From NCBI GenBank assembly GCA_012519365.1, contig JAAYQH010000208.1, forward strand, positions 1 through 7,579: DNA of 7,579 nt, given 5' to 3'. This DNA is from Planctomycetota bacterium. GTDB lineage: Bacteria > Planctomycetota > Phycisphaerae > Sedimentisphaerales > Anaerohalosphaeraceae. Shown piece after piece: positions 1 through 5,177 of this stretch (the stretch's first letter is position 1; each line of letters starts with the position of its first letter). The translations under genes and the position numbers were made by a program. The notes beneath the pieces are model-generated. The model did not search any database and had not been told where the DNA came from. It worked only from the letters and a program-made list of their open reading frames with translations.

Positions 1-121
1 CCCCGCCGCAGGGGCTGTTCAGGATAATACCCGCTTGCCCTGCGGCCTCCAGCAGTGTGGCGCCGGCATGGATTTGGACCGTCCGATTGTCCGGCGAAAA
101 ATGGACTGTAAAGTGGCGCAT
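1..121 (-). CDS. [2Fe-2S] ferredoxin-domain protein, N-terminal part (cut by window edge)
   Basis: Forty codons of a leftward gene are visible, starting at the ATG whose complement is at 119-121; the rest lies outside the window. The pattern is that of a plant-type [2Fe-2S] ferredoxin domain: a first beta strand (RHFTVHFSP), a second strand (TVQIHAG), a helix with the family signature TLLEAAGQAGI, and the start of the cluster loop, SPCGG, whose Cys38 would be the first iron ligand. The short beta strand followed by GxTLLEAAxxAGI and CGG at the very N-terminus is typical of reductive activators of corrinoid proteins (RACo, DUF4445, with an ASKHA ATPase C-terminal part), but also of other ferredoxins. 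The fold is well supported; the full protein identity is inferred. There is no strong ribosome binding site before the ATG. Confidence 0.65.
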   Translation of the reverse strand, partial: MRHFTVHFSPDNRTVQIHAGATLLEAAGQAGIILNSPCGG

Positions 122-147
122 AAACAGGGTCTCGTTTCACATAAAGA

Positions 148-188
148 AAATGCAAAATAAAGCCATTGTATAACTTTATTCTGCATTT
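148..188. repeat. 15-bp AT-rich inverted repeat (operator or terminator)
   Basis: Arms 148-162 and 174-188 are reverse complements at 14 of 15 positions; the one mismatch reads as a G-U pair in leftward RNA. The loop is 11 bases (163-173). The leftward transcript has a short U-rich stretch after the stem, so the element could terminate the small basic gene upstream. Such a GC-poor stem would be weak, however. The arms also flank a possible -10 box of the ferredoxin gene, an operator-like layout. Confidence 0.5.
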
Positions 189-195
189 ATATTAA
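167..195 (-). promoter_or_regulatory. Possible promoter of the ferredoxin-domain gene
   Basis: On the minus strand, TTAATA (190-195) and TATACA (167-172) are 17 bp apart, each matching 4 of 6 consensus positions. The predicted start lies near 160, inside the left arm of the inverted repeat, and gives a short leader of about 40 bases before the ATG. In an AT-rich spacer such matches arise easily by chance. Confidence 0.25.
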
Positions 196-209
196 CTCAC
201 TCAGCGTTT

Positions 210-265
210 CAGACGGTCAACACCGACTTGCGTAGTCGCGTCAACTGCTGATTCAACGCCGTCTG
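210..265 (-). other. Foldable element just after the small basic gene
   Basis: Directly after the stop codon of the small gene, the minus strand can form an outer 7-bp stem (259-265 with 210-216, CAGACGG/CCGTCTG). Inside it is a perfect 5-bp hairpin (234-238 with 224-228, loop of five) and a weaker hairpin (about 252-258 with 239-245, including G-U pairs). This gives a three-way junction. It may protect or end the transcript, or be a small RNA. It has no T-tract and does not fit a tRNA. Confidence 0.35.
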
Positions 266-346
266 TTAGGTGATTTTGTGACGGACTTTCCAGCGTGCAC
301 GTCGTTTTTTACTGCCGATTTTCCGTCTGCGTCTTGGTTTGGCCAT
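266..346 (-). CDS. 26-residue, extremely basic small protein (ribosomal-protein-like)
   Basis: A complete 26-codon frame with ATG at 344-346 and TAA at 266-268. An AGGAG ribosome binding site lies six bases before the ATG, and a near-consensus promoter (TTGCAA, 17 bp, TATAAT) lies upstream, so expression is likely despite the size. The protein begins MAKPRRRRKIGSKK and ends RWKVRHKIT. It has 14 Lys or Arg among 26 residues, one Trp, and no acidic or Cys residues. The composition is that of tiny ribosomal proteins that bind rRNA (compare bL37, bS22 or bTHX types, or the basic N-terminus of bL32), but I cannot match it to a named family. A nucleic-acid-binding role is inferred from charge alone. 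It forms its own transcription unit, divergent from the gene at 464. Confidence 0.65.
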   Translation of the reverse strand: MAKPRRRRKIGSKKRRARWKVRHKIT

Positions 347-382
347 TCACATCTCCTGAAATTGGTCTCGAAATTCATTTAC

Positions 383-410
383 TTTTCACCGATTAAAAGG
401 GTATTATAGT
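383..410 (+). promoter_or_regulatory. Probable rightward promoter of the 464 gene
   Basis: TTTTCA (383-388) and TATAGT (405-410) are 16 bp apart, matching 4 of 6 and 5 of 6 consensus positions. The -10 box shares 405-408 with the -10 box of the leftward promoter, so one polymerase would exclude another. The start near 417 gives a leader of about 47 bases. Confidence 0.4.
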
Positions 411-431
411 ATATGGTTTACATAATTGCAA
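403..431 (-). promoter_or_regulatory. Strong sigma-70-type promoter of the small basic gene
   Basis: On the minus strand, TTGCAA (426-431) and a perfect TATAAT (403-408) are separated by exactly 17 bp. The predicted start near 396 gives a leader of about 50 bases that contains the AGGAG site. This is the best promoter in the window and indicates a highly expressed gene. Confidence 0.7.
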
Positions 432-463
432 GTCGGGGGTGTTTTTTATTTTCAGGAGACTGA

Positions 464-805
464 ATGATGATCCAATGTGTCGATTGTGAATTTTATTCGG
501 TTATGCCGGACGGGCGGCGGGCGTTTCAATGCGATCCATTTGTTAATATCAAAGAGCCAGAATGTCTTCAAAAATGGCAGCTTTTTCGTTTGGATATGCT
601 GGTATCGGGCTTTCAGTCCATGGCTCTATTTCAGCAAAAAATGGCTCCTATGCAGGAAAAGTTGTTCAAGTATGTCAAACGTGAATTAGACGACATAGAA
701 GAGGCAGACAGTTGGAAATTTGACGAAGACAGTGACGAAATGGACGATACAGATGACTCAGACAATCCCGAATCTTCCGGCTATGGACCCAGCGGTATTT
801 TTTGA
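464..805 (+). CDS. Small four-cysteine, acidic-tailed protein of unknown function
   Basis: 113 residues; I do not recognise the family. The N-terminus carries four Cys at 5, 8, 23 and 34 (C-x2-C-x14-C-x10-C), which suggests a small zinc-binding or zinc-ribbon-like fold. A helical middle follows (about 35-76, rich in Met, Gln, Leu and Phe). The C-terminal tail (77-100) is strongly acidic, with many Asp and Glu, and the last residues are Gly/Ser/Pro-rich. An AGGAG site at 454-458 precedes two adjacent ATG codons at 464 and 467; the second has the more usual spacing, so the protein may begin at Met2. No signal peptide or membrane span is seen, so it is probably cytoplasmic. It lies 81 bases before the sigma factor gene on the same strand and may be co-transcribed with it. 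The acidic tail could bind a basic partner; that is speculation. Confidence 0.75.
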   Translation: MMIQCVDCEFYSVMPDGRRAFQCDPFVNIKEPECLQKWQLFRLDMLVSGFQSMALFQQKMAPMQEKLFKYVKRELDDIEEADSWKFDEDSDEMDDTDDSDNPESSGYGPSGIF

Positions 806-824
806 GCTGATCCAGGGGACGGAC

Positions 825-878
825 GCAGATAAATGCAATATAGGATTGCTCTAAAACGTCTAATTTAGTGAAATCTGC
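825..878 (+). other. Possible folded leader before the sigma factor gene
   Basis: GCAGAT (825-830) can pair with ATCTGC (873-878), closing a loop that contains a perfect 5-bp hairpin (835-839 with 845-849). The outer stem ends nine bases before the sigma factor ATG and could affect ribosome access, as the start has only a weak AAAGA ribosome binding site. The stems are short and may be chance. Confidence 0.2.
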
Positions 879-886
879 ATAAAGAA

Positions 887-1432
887 ATGGCCAATCAACA
901 GCTATCAGAGACTTTTCTTGAGCGTTTGAAGAAACGCGAAAACAGTGCCTTTGATGAGCTGGTGGATTGCTATGCAGGACGATGTTACGGCTATTTTTAT
1001 CGGCTGTGCGGAAATGCCGAGCAAAGTGAAGAATTCGTCAGTGAGTTATTTGTTAAACTCGTTGAAAAGATAGACACCTTTGATGGCGGTTCGTTTGACA
1101 AATGGCTGTTTACGGTGGCGTCGAATTTGTTTCGAGACCATCTGCGTCGGCAATACAGATACAAGCGTTTGCTGGATGAGGCCGCCGATTATCAGCGAAG
1201 TCAAATCGATGAGTCTGCCGATCAGTCCTCTCATGAGGCGATCAGCGACAGACTTCAGTGGGCGCTGGAAAAACTCGATACAGACACCGCCGAGTTGCTG
1301 ATGCTTCGCTATTACAGCCAAGTCAGTTTCAAGGATTTAGCCGAGATGCGAAACGAACCTATCGGCACGACACTTTCAAAAGTACATCGCGGGCTAAAAA
1401 AATTACGTTTTTTGCTGGAAGATTTCCGATGA
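887..1432 (+). CDS. ECF-type RNA polymerase sigma factor
   Basis: 181 residues, the normal length of an ECF (group 4) sigma-70 factor with only regions 2 and 4. Region 2 spans about 20-92: FDELVDCYAGRCYGYFYRL, then the acidic helix around EQSEEFVSELF, which replaces the usual DQEVF polymerase-core motif, and the hallmark FDKWLFTVASNLFRDHLRRQ with its basic promoter-melting and -10-binding end. A linker rich in Asp, Ser and Gln (95-117) follows. Region 4 spans about 118-176, with the pattern LDTDTAELLMLRYYSQVSFKDLAEM and a helix-turn-helix ending in SKVHRGLKKLR that would read the -35 element. The ATG has only a weak ribosome binding site. The stop codon overlaps the next start in ATGA, so the downstream membrane protein is translationally coupled and is the likely anti-sigma factor. 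The target promoters cannot be read from this window. Confidence 0.92.
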   Translation: MANQQLSETFLERLKKRENSAFDELVDCYAGRCYGYFYRLCGNAEQSEEFVSELFVKLVEKIDTFDGGSFDKWLFTVASNLFRDHLRRQYRYKRLLDEAADYQRSQIDESADQSSHEAISDRLQWALEKLDTDTAELLMLRYYSQVSFKDLAEMRNEPIGTTLSKVHRGLKKLRFLLEDFR

Positions 1433-2025
1433 CTAAATATGATGCCGACAATTTGAGTGAGCTGTTGCGGCGATTTTTCGAGGTGGACATCGCCGAGACA
1501 ATGGCCGAGGACATTCGACAGGCCGACGCGGTGATGGATAACTTACCATCGCCGGTGCTGAGTGCAGAGGCGACGGCGCGGGTGCGTCATCGGCTGTACA
1601 GGCTGGGGCAGAGTCCCTCTGCCCGCGGTCGATTGATCCATTCTGTTCTGGCCGGTATTGCGGCCGGTGCTGCGGCGGCGGCAATGGTGCTGTGGGCAAT
1701 CGCAGAGACCCAAAAACACGGACCTTCGACCCTGCAAATGCCTATGGCCCATCACCCGACCCACCCGGTCGAGAACGCCGCCGAATCAGCCGTGCCGGAT
1801 CGCAGCGAACTGCCGGGATTTACGTTGACGTTGTGGGATGATGTTCCTCCTGTCGAGGAGGATGGAGCCTTTGCGGAGATAAAGTCGGAGCTGGATAACA
1901 TCGCGCGGTGGATTGAAGCGGTCGGCATTATGGAAAATTCCTTTCCCAATGAGCGGGTGCTTACCGGTGAAACCGCCAGCAAGACAGATGAAAAAAACAA
2001 GTTGACAGCATTTTGGGAAGGATGA
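1429..2025 (+). CDS. Single-pass membrane protein, probable anti-sigma factor
   Basis: 198 residues starting at the ATG that overlaps the sigma factor stop codon (ATGA). This is the natural start, although the frame stays open upstream inside the sigma gene. Residues 1-66 are a hydrophilic helical domain (NLSELLRRFFEVDIAETMAE, then a stretch around ARVRHRLYRLG). Residues 69-92 form one Ala/Gly-rich membrane helix, with Arg residues on the N-terminal side, so the N-terminus is predicted cytoplasmic. The C-terminal half (about 95-198) would lie outside the membrane and is His/Pro-rich at first, then acidic. No zinc anti-sigma motif (HxxxCxxC) is present and I recognise no named family. Coupling to an ECF sigma gene, with a cytoplasmic head and one membrane span, makes an anti-sigma role likely. 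The stop overlaps the ATGA at 2022 of the next gene region. Confidence 0.75.
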   Translation: MTKYDADNLSELLRRFFEVDIAETMAEDIRQADAVMDNLPSPVLSAEATARVRHRLYRLGQSPSARGRLIHSVLAGIAAGAAAAAMVLWAIAETQKHGPSTLQMPMAHHPTHPVENAAESAVPDRSELPGFTLTLWDDVPPVEEDGAFAEIKSELDNIARWIEAVGIMENSFPNERVLTGETASKTDEKNKLTAFWEG

Positions 2026-2033
2026 TACGCACC

Positions 2034-2900
2034 ATGAAAAACCCATCGATCGTGCTGACAGGTCTTGTAGCGGCAGGGGCGGGGATTGTATGTTTTGTCC
2101 TGGGTATGTCCAATGTCTTGGCCGCCGAGAGCGAAGCGGACGCCGCGGACATGTGGCGGGAGGCGCTGATTCACCCGTTTGATGCAATCACCCTGTCAGA
2201 TCAACACATCGACCGGTTTTTGACCCGTCTGGAGGAAAGCGACCCCGAGAGAGCCGCCGAACTTAAGAAAATGCGCATTACCAATCCGCAGCAGTTCCGC
2301 TGGGAGATTCGCGAGGAAATAGCCAATCGCTTTTTCCGACAGATTAAACCGACTGAAAAACCCGAGACACCCAAAGAAACGCCTCCTGTCGAGACGCCCC
2401 CGCCCCCCAAAGAGCCTGATGCTGCCAAGCAAAAGCTGGCCGACTTGACCGCCTGGCTGGAAACACATTTCCCTCAGCAGGCGGAGGCCTTAAAATCCAA
2501 CCCGGCGCCTTCAGCCGAGCATCTGGATACTTTGTTTGCACGTTATGAGCCGATTATGCGGATCGAACGGGTCAACCCGCCGCTGGCTGAGGCGATGCTT
2601 GAAGACATTAAAGTGCAGATGCGACGTGATGAATTGCTGATGGAATTGCAGTACGCCGAAGAAGACGAAAAAGAGACAATCATCAAAGAGCTTGAATCGC
2701 TTGTTGCCAAACGGTTTGATTTAATCATTCGCAAACGCCAACTTCAGCATGACCATTTGTCTCGACGACTCAGCCGTCTTCAGGAGGAGCTTGAAAAACA
2801 AAGACAAGGGCTGGAGGCCCTGCAAAAAACAAAGGAACAATCCGTCAAGGCACGCGTCGAAGCCTTATTAAAAAGCGTTGAGAAAGCCCCGTCGCAGTGA
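2034..2900 (+). CDS. Exported coiled-coil protein with Pro-rich linker, unknown function
   Basis: 288 residues from the ATG at 2034. An in-frame ATG at 2022, overlapping the previous stop, would add four residues; GGGAAGG at 2015-2021 serves neither start ideally. A signal peptide is clear: MKNPS, a hydrophobic core to about 27, and a likely cut after VLA at 30. The mature protein has a helical segment (about 57-103) with a motif LEESDPERAAELKKM, a Pro/Glu/Lys-rich linker (105-129), a second helical segment (133-175) resembling the first (LETHFPQQAEALKS), and a long charged coiled coil (about 185-285) containing LESLVAKRFDLIIRKRQLQ. The C-terminal pattern recalls uncharacterised exported planctomycete proteins encoded near sigma factors and, more loosely, periplasmic Spy/CpxP-like helical proteins. 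It is the last gene of the sigma/anti-sigma cluster and could be an envelope sensor or an effector. Function unknown. Confidence 0.8.
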   Translation: MKNPSIVLTGLVAAGAGIVCFVLGMSNVLAAESEADAADMWREALIHPFDAITLSDQHIDRFLTRLEESDPERAAELKKMRITNPQQFRWEIREEIANRFFRQIKPTEKPETPKETPPVETPPPPKEPDAAKQKLADLTAWLETHFPQQAEALKSNPAPSAEHLDTLFARYEPIMRIERVNPPLAEAMLEDIKVQMRRDELLMELQYAEEDEKETIIKELESLVAKRFDLIIRKRQLQHDHLSRRLSRLQEELEKQRQGLEALQKTKEQSVKARVEALLKSVEKAPSQ

Positions 2901-2937
2901 GGCGTTCTGTCGATGTGAAACGACCAATGAAGCACGC

Positions 2938-3786
2938 TTATCGGCGCAGTTGTTCCTGTTCGCGGCGGGTGGCTTCGCGAAGGATTTCTTTTTCTTTGGA
3001 TGTCAGGCTCATCAGTCCCTGTTTGTTGATTTTATCGAGGATGCGATCGACCTCCATTATGAACATCCGTTCGTTTTCCTGTTTCTGCGACCAGCTTCCT
3101 TTTTTCTTTTTCAGCCGCAGATCTGTCAGCAGCGGCTGAAAAAGCACATACAGCACACCGACGACAATACCTGTCAGATGGGCCGCTTCACCGCCGGCAT
3201 TATTGCCGCGCATAAAAAATAACAAACTCACCGCGACGGCAAGAATGGCGGTTGCCCGCATACTCATCGGGACAAGACCAAATAGATACACACGTAAATG
3301 CGGGTACATCACCGCGACGGCACCGAAAATGCCGTACAGCGCGCCCGATGCCCCAATCATAGGCAAAGGCTGCAAAACGTCAAACAGAACCAGCAAGGTA
3401 TAAACCACACCGCCGGCCGCCCCGGCACAGAGATAAAACGTCAAGAATCGTCGGGATCCCCACCGTCTTTCCAGCAGCGGCCCAAAGAAAAACAGCATCA
3501 GCATATTGAAAAAAATATGCCAAATGCAACGTAAATCATGCAGGAATTGATAGGTAACCAGCCGCCAAATCTGCGCAATAAAAGCCCAATTTTTGGGATG
3601 GACGCTGCCCCATGAATAAATCCACTCGCCCACGGCGGGAATTATAATCGAAATCAGATAAATGCCGATGTTGATAATCAACAGCCATTTGACCACGGGC
3701 GGCAGTGACGGCATCGCAAACTGCGTCGTCCTATGGCCGGAGCTTCTGTAATCATCCTGCAAGTAATCGCGGTCGTATATACCCAT
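2938..3786 (-). CDS. Rhomboid-family intramembrane serine protease
   Basis: 282 residues, polytopic. Rhomboids cleave membrane-helix substrates within the bilayer using a Ser-His dyad. Visible here are the motif WHIFFNMLMLFFFG (89-102), in which His90 and Asn94 correspond to the oxyanion-hole residues, the catalytic GASG with Ser147, and the catalytic His203 in EAAHLTG. About six membrane segments are apparent, near 31-53, 87-104, 113-136, 142-162, 171-192 and 200-219. The L1-loop Trp/Arg region and the GxxxG-like packing also look normal. The C-terminal extension (223-282) is soluble and charged, with IMEVDRILDKINKQGLMSLTSKEKEILREA, a tail common in bacterial rhomboids. The gene converges with the exported coiled-coil gene (37-base gap) and diverges from the PLP enzyme gene. 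Its substrate is unknown; the single-pass signalling proteins nearby are candidates only by position. Confidence 0.93.
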   Translation of the reverse strand: MGIYDRDYLQDDYRSSGHRTTQFAMPSLPPVVKWLLIINIGIYLISIIIPAVGEWIYSWGSVHPKNWAFIAQIWRLVTYQFLHDLRCIWHIFFNMLMLFFFGPLLERRWGSRRFLTFYLCAGAAGGVVYTLLVLFDVLQPLPMIGASGALYGIFGAVAVMYPHLRVYLFGLVPMSMRATAILAVAVSLLFFMRGNNAGGEAAHLTGIVVGVLYVLFQPLLTDLRLKKKKGSWSQKQENERMFIMEVDRILDKINKQGLMSLTSKEKEILREATRREQEQLRR

Positions 3787-3824
3787 AAACCCATCATAAA
3801 ATGAATAGAAAAAGTAGTTATCTT

Positions 3825-3833
3825 TGTTATACT
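3825..3833 (+). promoter_or_regulatory. Extended -10 promoter of the PLP enzyme gene
   Basis: TG at 3825-3826, one base, then TATACT at 3828-3833 form an extended -10 element. No good -35 box is seen at the usual distance, which is expected for extended -10 promoters. The start near 3840 gives a leader of about 35 bases. Confidence 0.4.
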
Positions 3834-3859
3834 ATCGCCCAAAACGTTTTTGAGTTCAA
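3831..3859 (-). promoter_or_regulatory. Possible promoter of the rhomboid gene
   Basis: On the minus strand, TTGAAC (3854-3859) and GATAGT (3831-3836) are 17 bp apart, each matching 4 of 6 consensus positions. It overlaps the -10 box of the opposite promoter, so the two genes would compete for polymerase. Moderate match only. Confidence 0.3.
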
Positions 3860-3874
3860 CCCCAAATTTTGAAG

Positions 3875-5053
3875 ATGGCCGATTTTGAATATTTAGCGGA
3901 TGAGATGGAACAATTGCGCCATGCGCATTTGTTTCGGCGGTGTCGCTGTATCGATTCGTCGCAGGGGCCGGCGGTGCGGATGGCACAGGACGGCGAAAAA
4001 GTGCTGTTTTGTAGCAACAATTATCTGAATTTGGCCGAGGACCCCCGGGTGATCGAAGCGGCCTGTCGGGCGATGCGGACTTATGGTTTCGGTTCGGCTG
4101 CGGCCCGACTTATCAGCGGCACGATGCGGCCCCACAGCGACCTTGAAAACACCGCGGCTTGTTTTCTGGGTAAACAGGCTGCTCTGTATCTGCCCAGCGG
4201 CTGGACGGCTAATCAGGCGGTGCTGAGCACACTGCCTCAAAAAGGCGATTTGGTACTGATGGACCGTTATGACCACGCCTCTATTATTGATGCCGTGCGA
4301 GCCAGTCGGGCCGATTTTCGCACCTATCGACGCGACGGAGTGGATCGCCTGGAGCGGATATTGCGGCAGGGGGCCTATAAGCGTGTCTTTATCGTGACCG
4401 AAAGCGTTTTTTCAATGGACGGTGATTGTGCCGATGTGAGGGCGTTAGTCGAATTAAAACAGCGCTATGGGGCGTTTTTGATTGTTGATGAGGCACACAG
4501 CCTGGGCTGTATGGGAAAAACCGGTGCCGGCTTGTGTCAAGAGCAGGGGATTTTGGATCAGGTCGATATTGTGGTCGCCCCTTTGGGCAAGGCGGTTGGG
4601 GCCGCCGGGGCCATTGTCGCCGGCCCACAGGGGGTGATTGATTACTTGATTAACAAGGCTCGGCCGTTCATTTATACCACGGCACCGCCTCCTGCATTGG
4701 CCGCTGGGGCCGCCGAAGCGATTAAAATCATCCAAACCGAGCCGGAACGGCGGGAAAAACTGCATCAAAATGCTGCTTGGCTTCGTGAAAAATTAACGGC
4801 CATGGGGTTAGATATAGGACAAAGTAATACTTATATTATACCTATCATGCTCGGTTCCTCGGAAAAAGCCCTCGCGATATCGGACGCACTATACCGAGCG
4901 GGGTACTATGTGGCCGCAATCCGCCCGCCAACGGTCTCGCCGGGAACTGCACGGTTGCGTCTGTCCGTGCAGTCTGCCCATGCGTCCTACCAGTTGGAGG
5001 GATTGTGCCAGGCGTTGGCAGAGGCGAAGGGGCTGAGCTCAGAAGTCAGATAA
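3875..5053 (+). CDS. bioF: PLP-dependent alpha-oxoamine synthase, 8-amino-7-oxononanoate synthase-like
   Basis: 392 residues from ATG 3875 (a TTG six bases upstream is less likely); the normal length for the family. These enzymes condense an amino acid with an acyl-CoA; BioF joins L-alanine to pimeloyl-CoA or pimeloyl-ACP in biotin synthesis, and Kbl joins glycine to acetyl-CoA. Conserved blocks are present in order: CSNNYLNLA (46-54), SGTMRPHSDLE (81-91), DHASIID (133-139, His134 stacking on PLP), SVFSMDGD (177-184), VDEAHSLG (204-211, Asp205 and His208), the PLP-binding Lys239 in PLGKAVGAAGA, and PGTARLRLS (356-364) with the substrate-carboxylate Arg. RADFRTYRRDG and PGTARLRLS resemble BioF more than Kbl. 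No other biotin gene is in the window, so the exact substrate is open. GSAAARLISGT, in place of GSGGSR or GTAGVR, is slightly unusual. No strong ribosome binding site is seen. It stands alone, with its own promoter. Confidence 0.88.
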   Translation: MADFEYLADEMEQLRHAHLFRRCRCIDSSQGPAVRMAQDGEKVLFCSNNYLNLAEDPRVIEAACRAMRTYGFGSAAARLISGTMRPHSDLENTAACFLGKQAALYLPSGWTANQAVLSTLPQKGDLVLMDRYDHASIIDAVRASRADFRTYRRDGVDRLERILRQGAYKRVFIVTESVFSMDGDCADVRALVELKQRYGAFLIVDEAHSLGCMGKTGAGLCQEQGILDQVDIVVAPLGKAVGAAGAIVAGPQGVIDYLINKARPFIYTTAPPPALAAGAAEAIKIIQTEPERREKLHQNAAWLREKLTAMGLDIGQSNTYIIPIMLGSSEKALAISDALYRAGYYVAAIRPPTVSPGTARLRLSVQSAHASYQLEGLCQALAEAKGLSSEVR

Positions 5054-5082
5054 ACAATAGCCAATAATCTATTTCGAGGTAC

Positions 5083-5110
5083 TGTTGGGTTGGTCTTTTT
5101 CCGATATAAT
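5083..5110 (+). promoter_or_regulatory. Probable promoter of the fused sigma-like gene
   Basis: A perfect TATAAT lies at 5105-5110. The -35 region is weak (TGTTGG at 5083-5088, 16 bp spacing), so activation or a different sigma factor may be involved. The start near 5117 gives a leader of about 60 bases. Confidence 0.45.
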
Positions 5111-5114
5111 AACA

Positions 5115-5126
5115 TCGAATTTTCGA
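5115..5126. repeat. Perfect palindrome at the predicted transcription start
   Basis: TCGAA-TT-TTCGA is a perfect inverted repeat directly after the -10 box, followed by two copies of AATCGT (5127-5132 and 5135-5140). The position fits an operator for a repressor, but a 5-bp arm is short and could be chance. Confidence 0.3.
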
Positions 5127-5177
5127 ATCGTTCAAATCGTAACGGCCAAAGAAAAACCTCATTAAAATCAGGACTTT

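Noticed and set aside
210..265. tRNA or tRNA-like gene
   Set aside because: Too short at 56 bases. There is no recognisable T-loop GTTCRA at the right place, no anticodon arm with seven-base loop, and no acceptor end.
477..689. Alternative 70-codon frame overlapping the Cys4 protein gene
   Set aside because: It has no ribosome binding site; the frame from 464 has AGGAG at proper spacing and a more natural composition.
1258..1428. Longer N-terminus for the probable anti-sigma factor, starting inside the sigma gene
   Set aside because: It would overlap the sigma factor region 4 in another frame; the ATGA overlap at 1429 is a natural start.
1433..2187. Several leftward frames opposite the anti-sigma-like gene
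   Set aside because: Pro/His/Arg-rich shadows of Ala/Gly/Asp-rich coding sequence on the other strand; no ribosome binding sites.
2901..2937. Bidirectional terminator between the convergent genes
   Set aside because: Only 4-bp stems can be drawn in the 37 bases and there is no T-tract.
2878..3222. Rightward frames opposite the rhomboid gene, also at 2897-3139 and 3203-3534
   Set aside because: They are the complement of conserved rhomboid sequence with catalytic motifs; no independent evidence of coding.
3678..3986. Leftward 102-codon frame across the rhomboid/PLP gene spacer
   Set aside because: It overlaps the starts of two well-supported divergent genes and both candidate promoters, and shows no recognisable motif.
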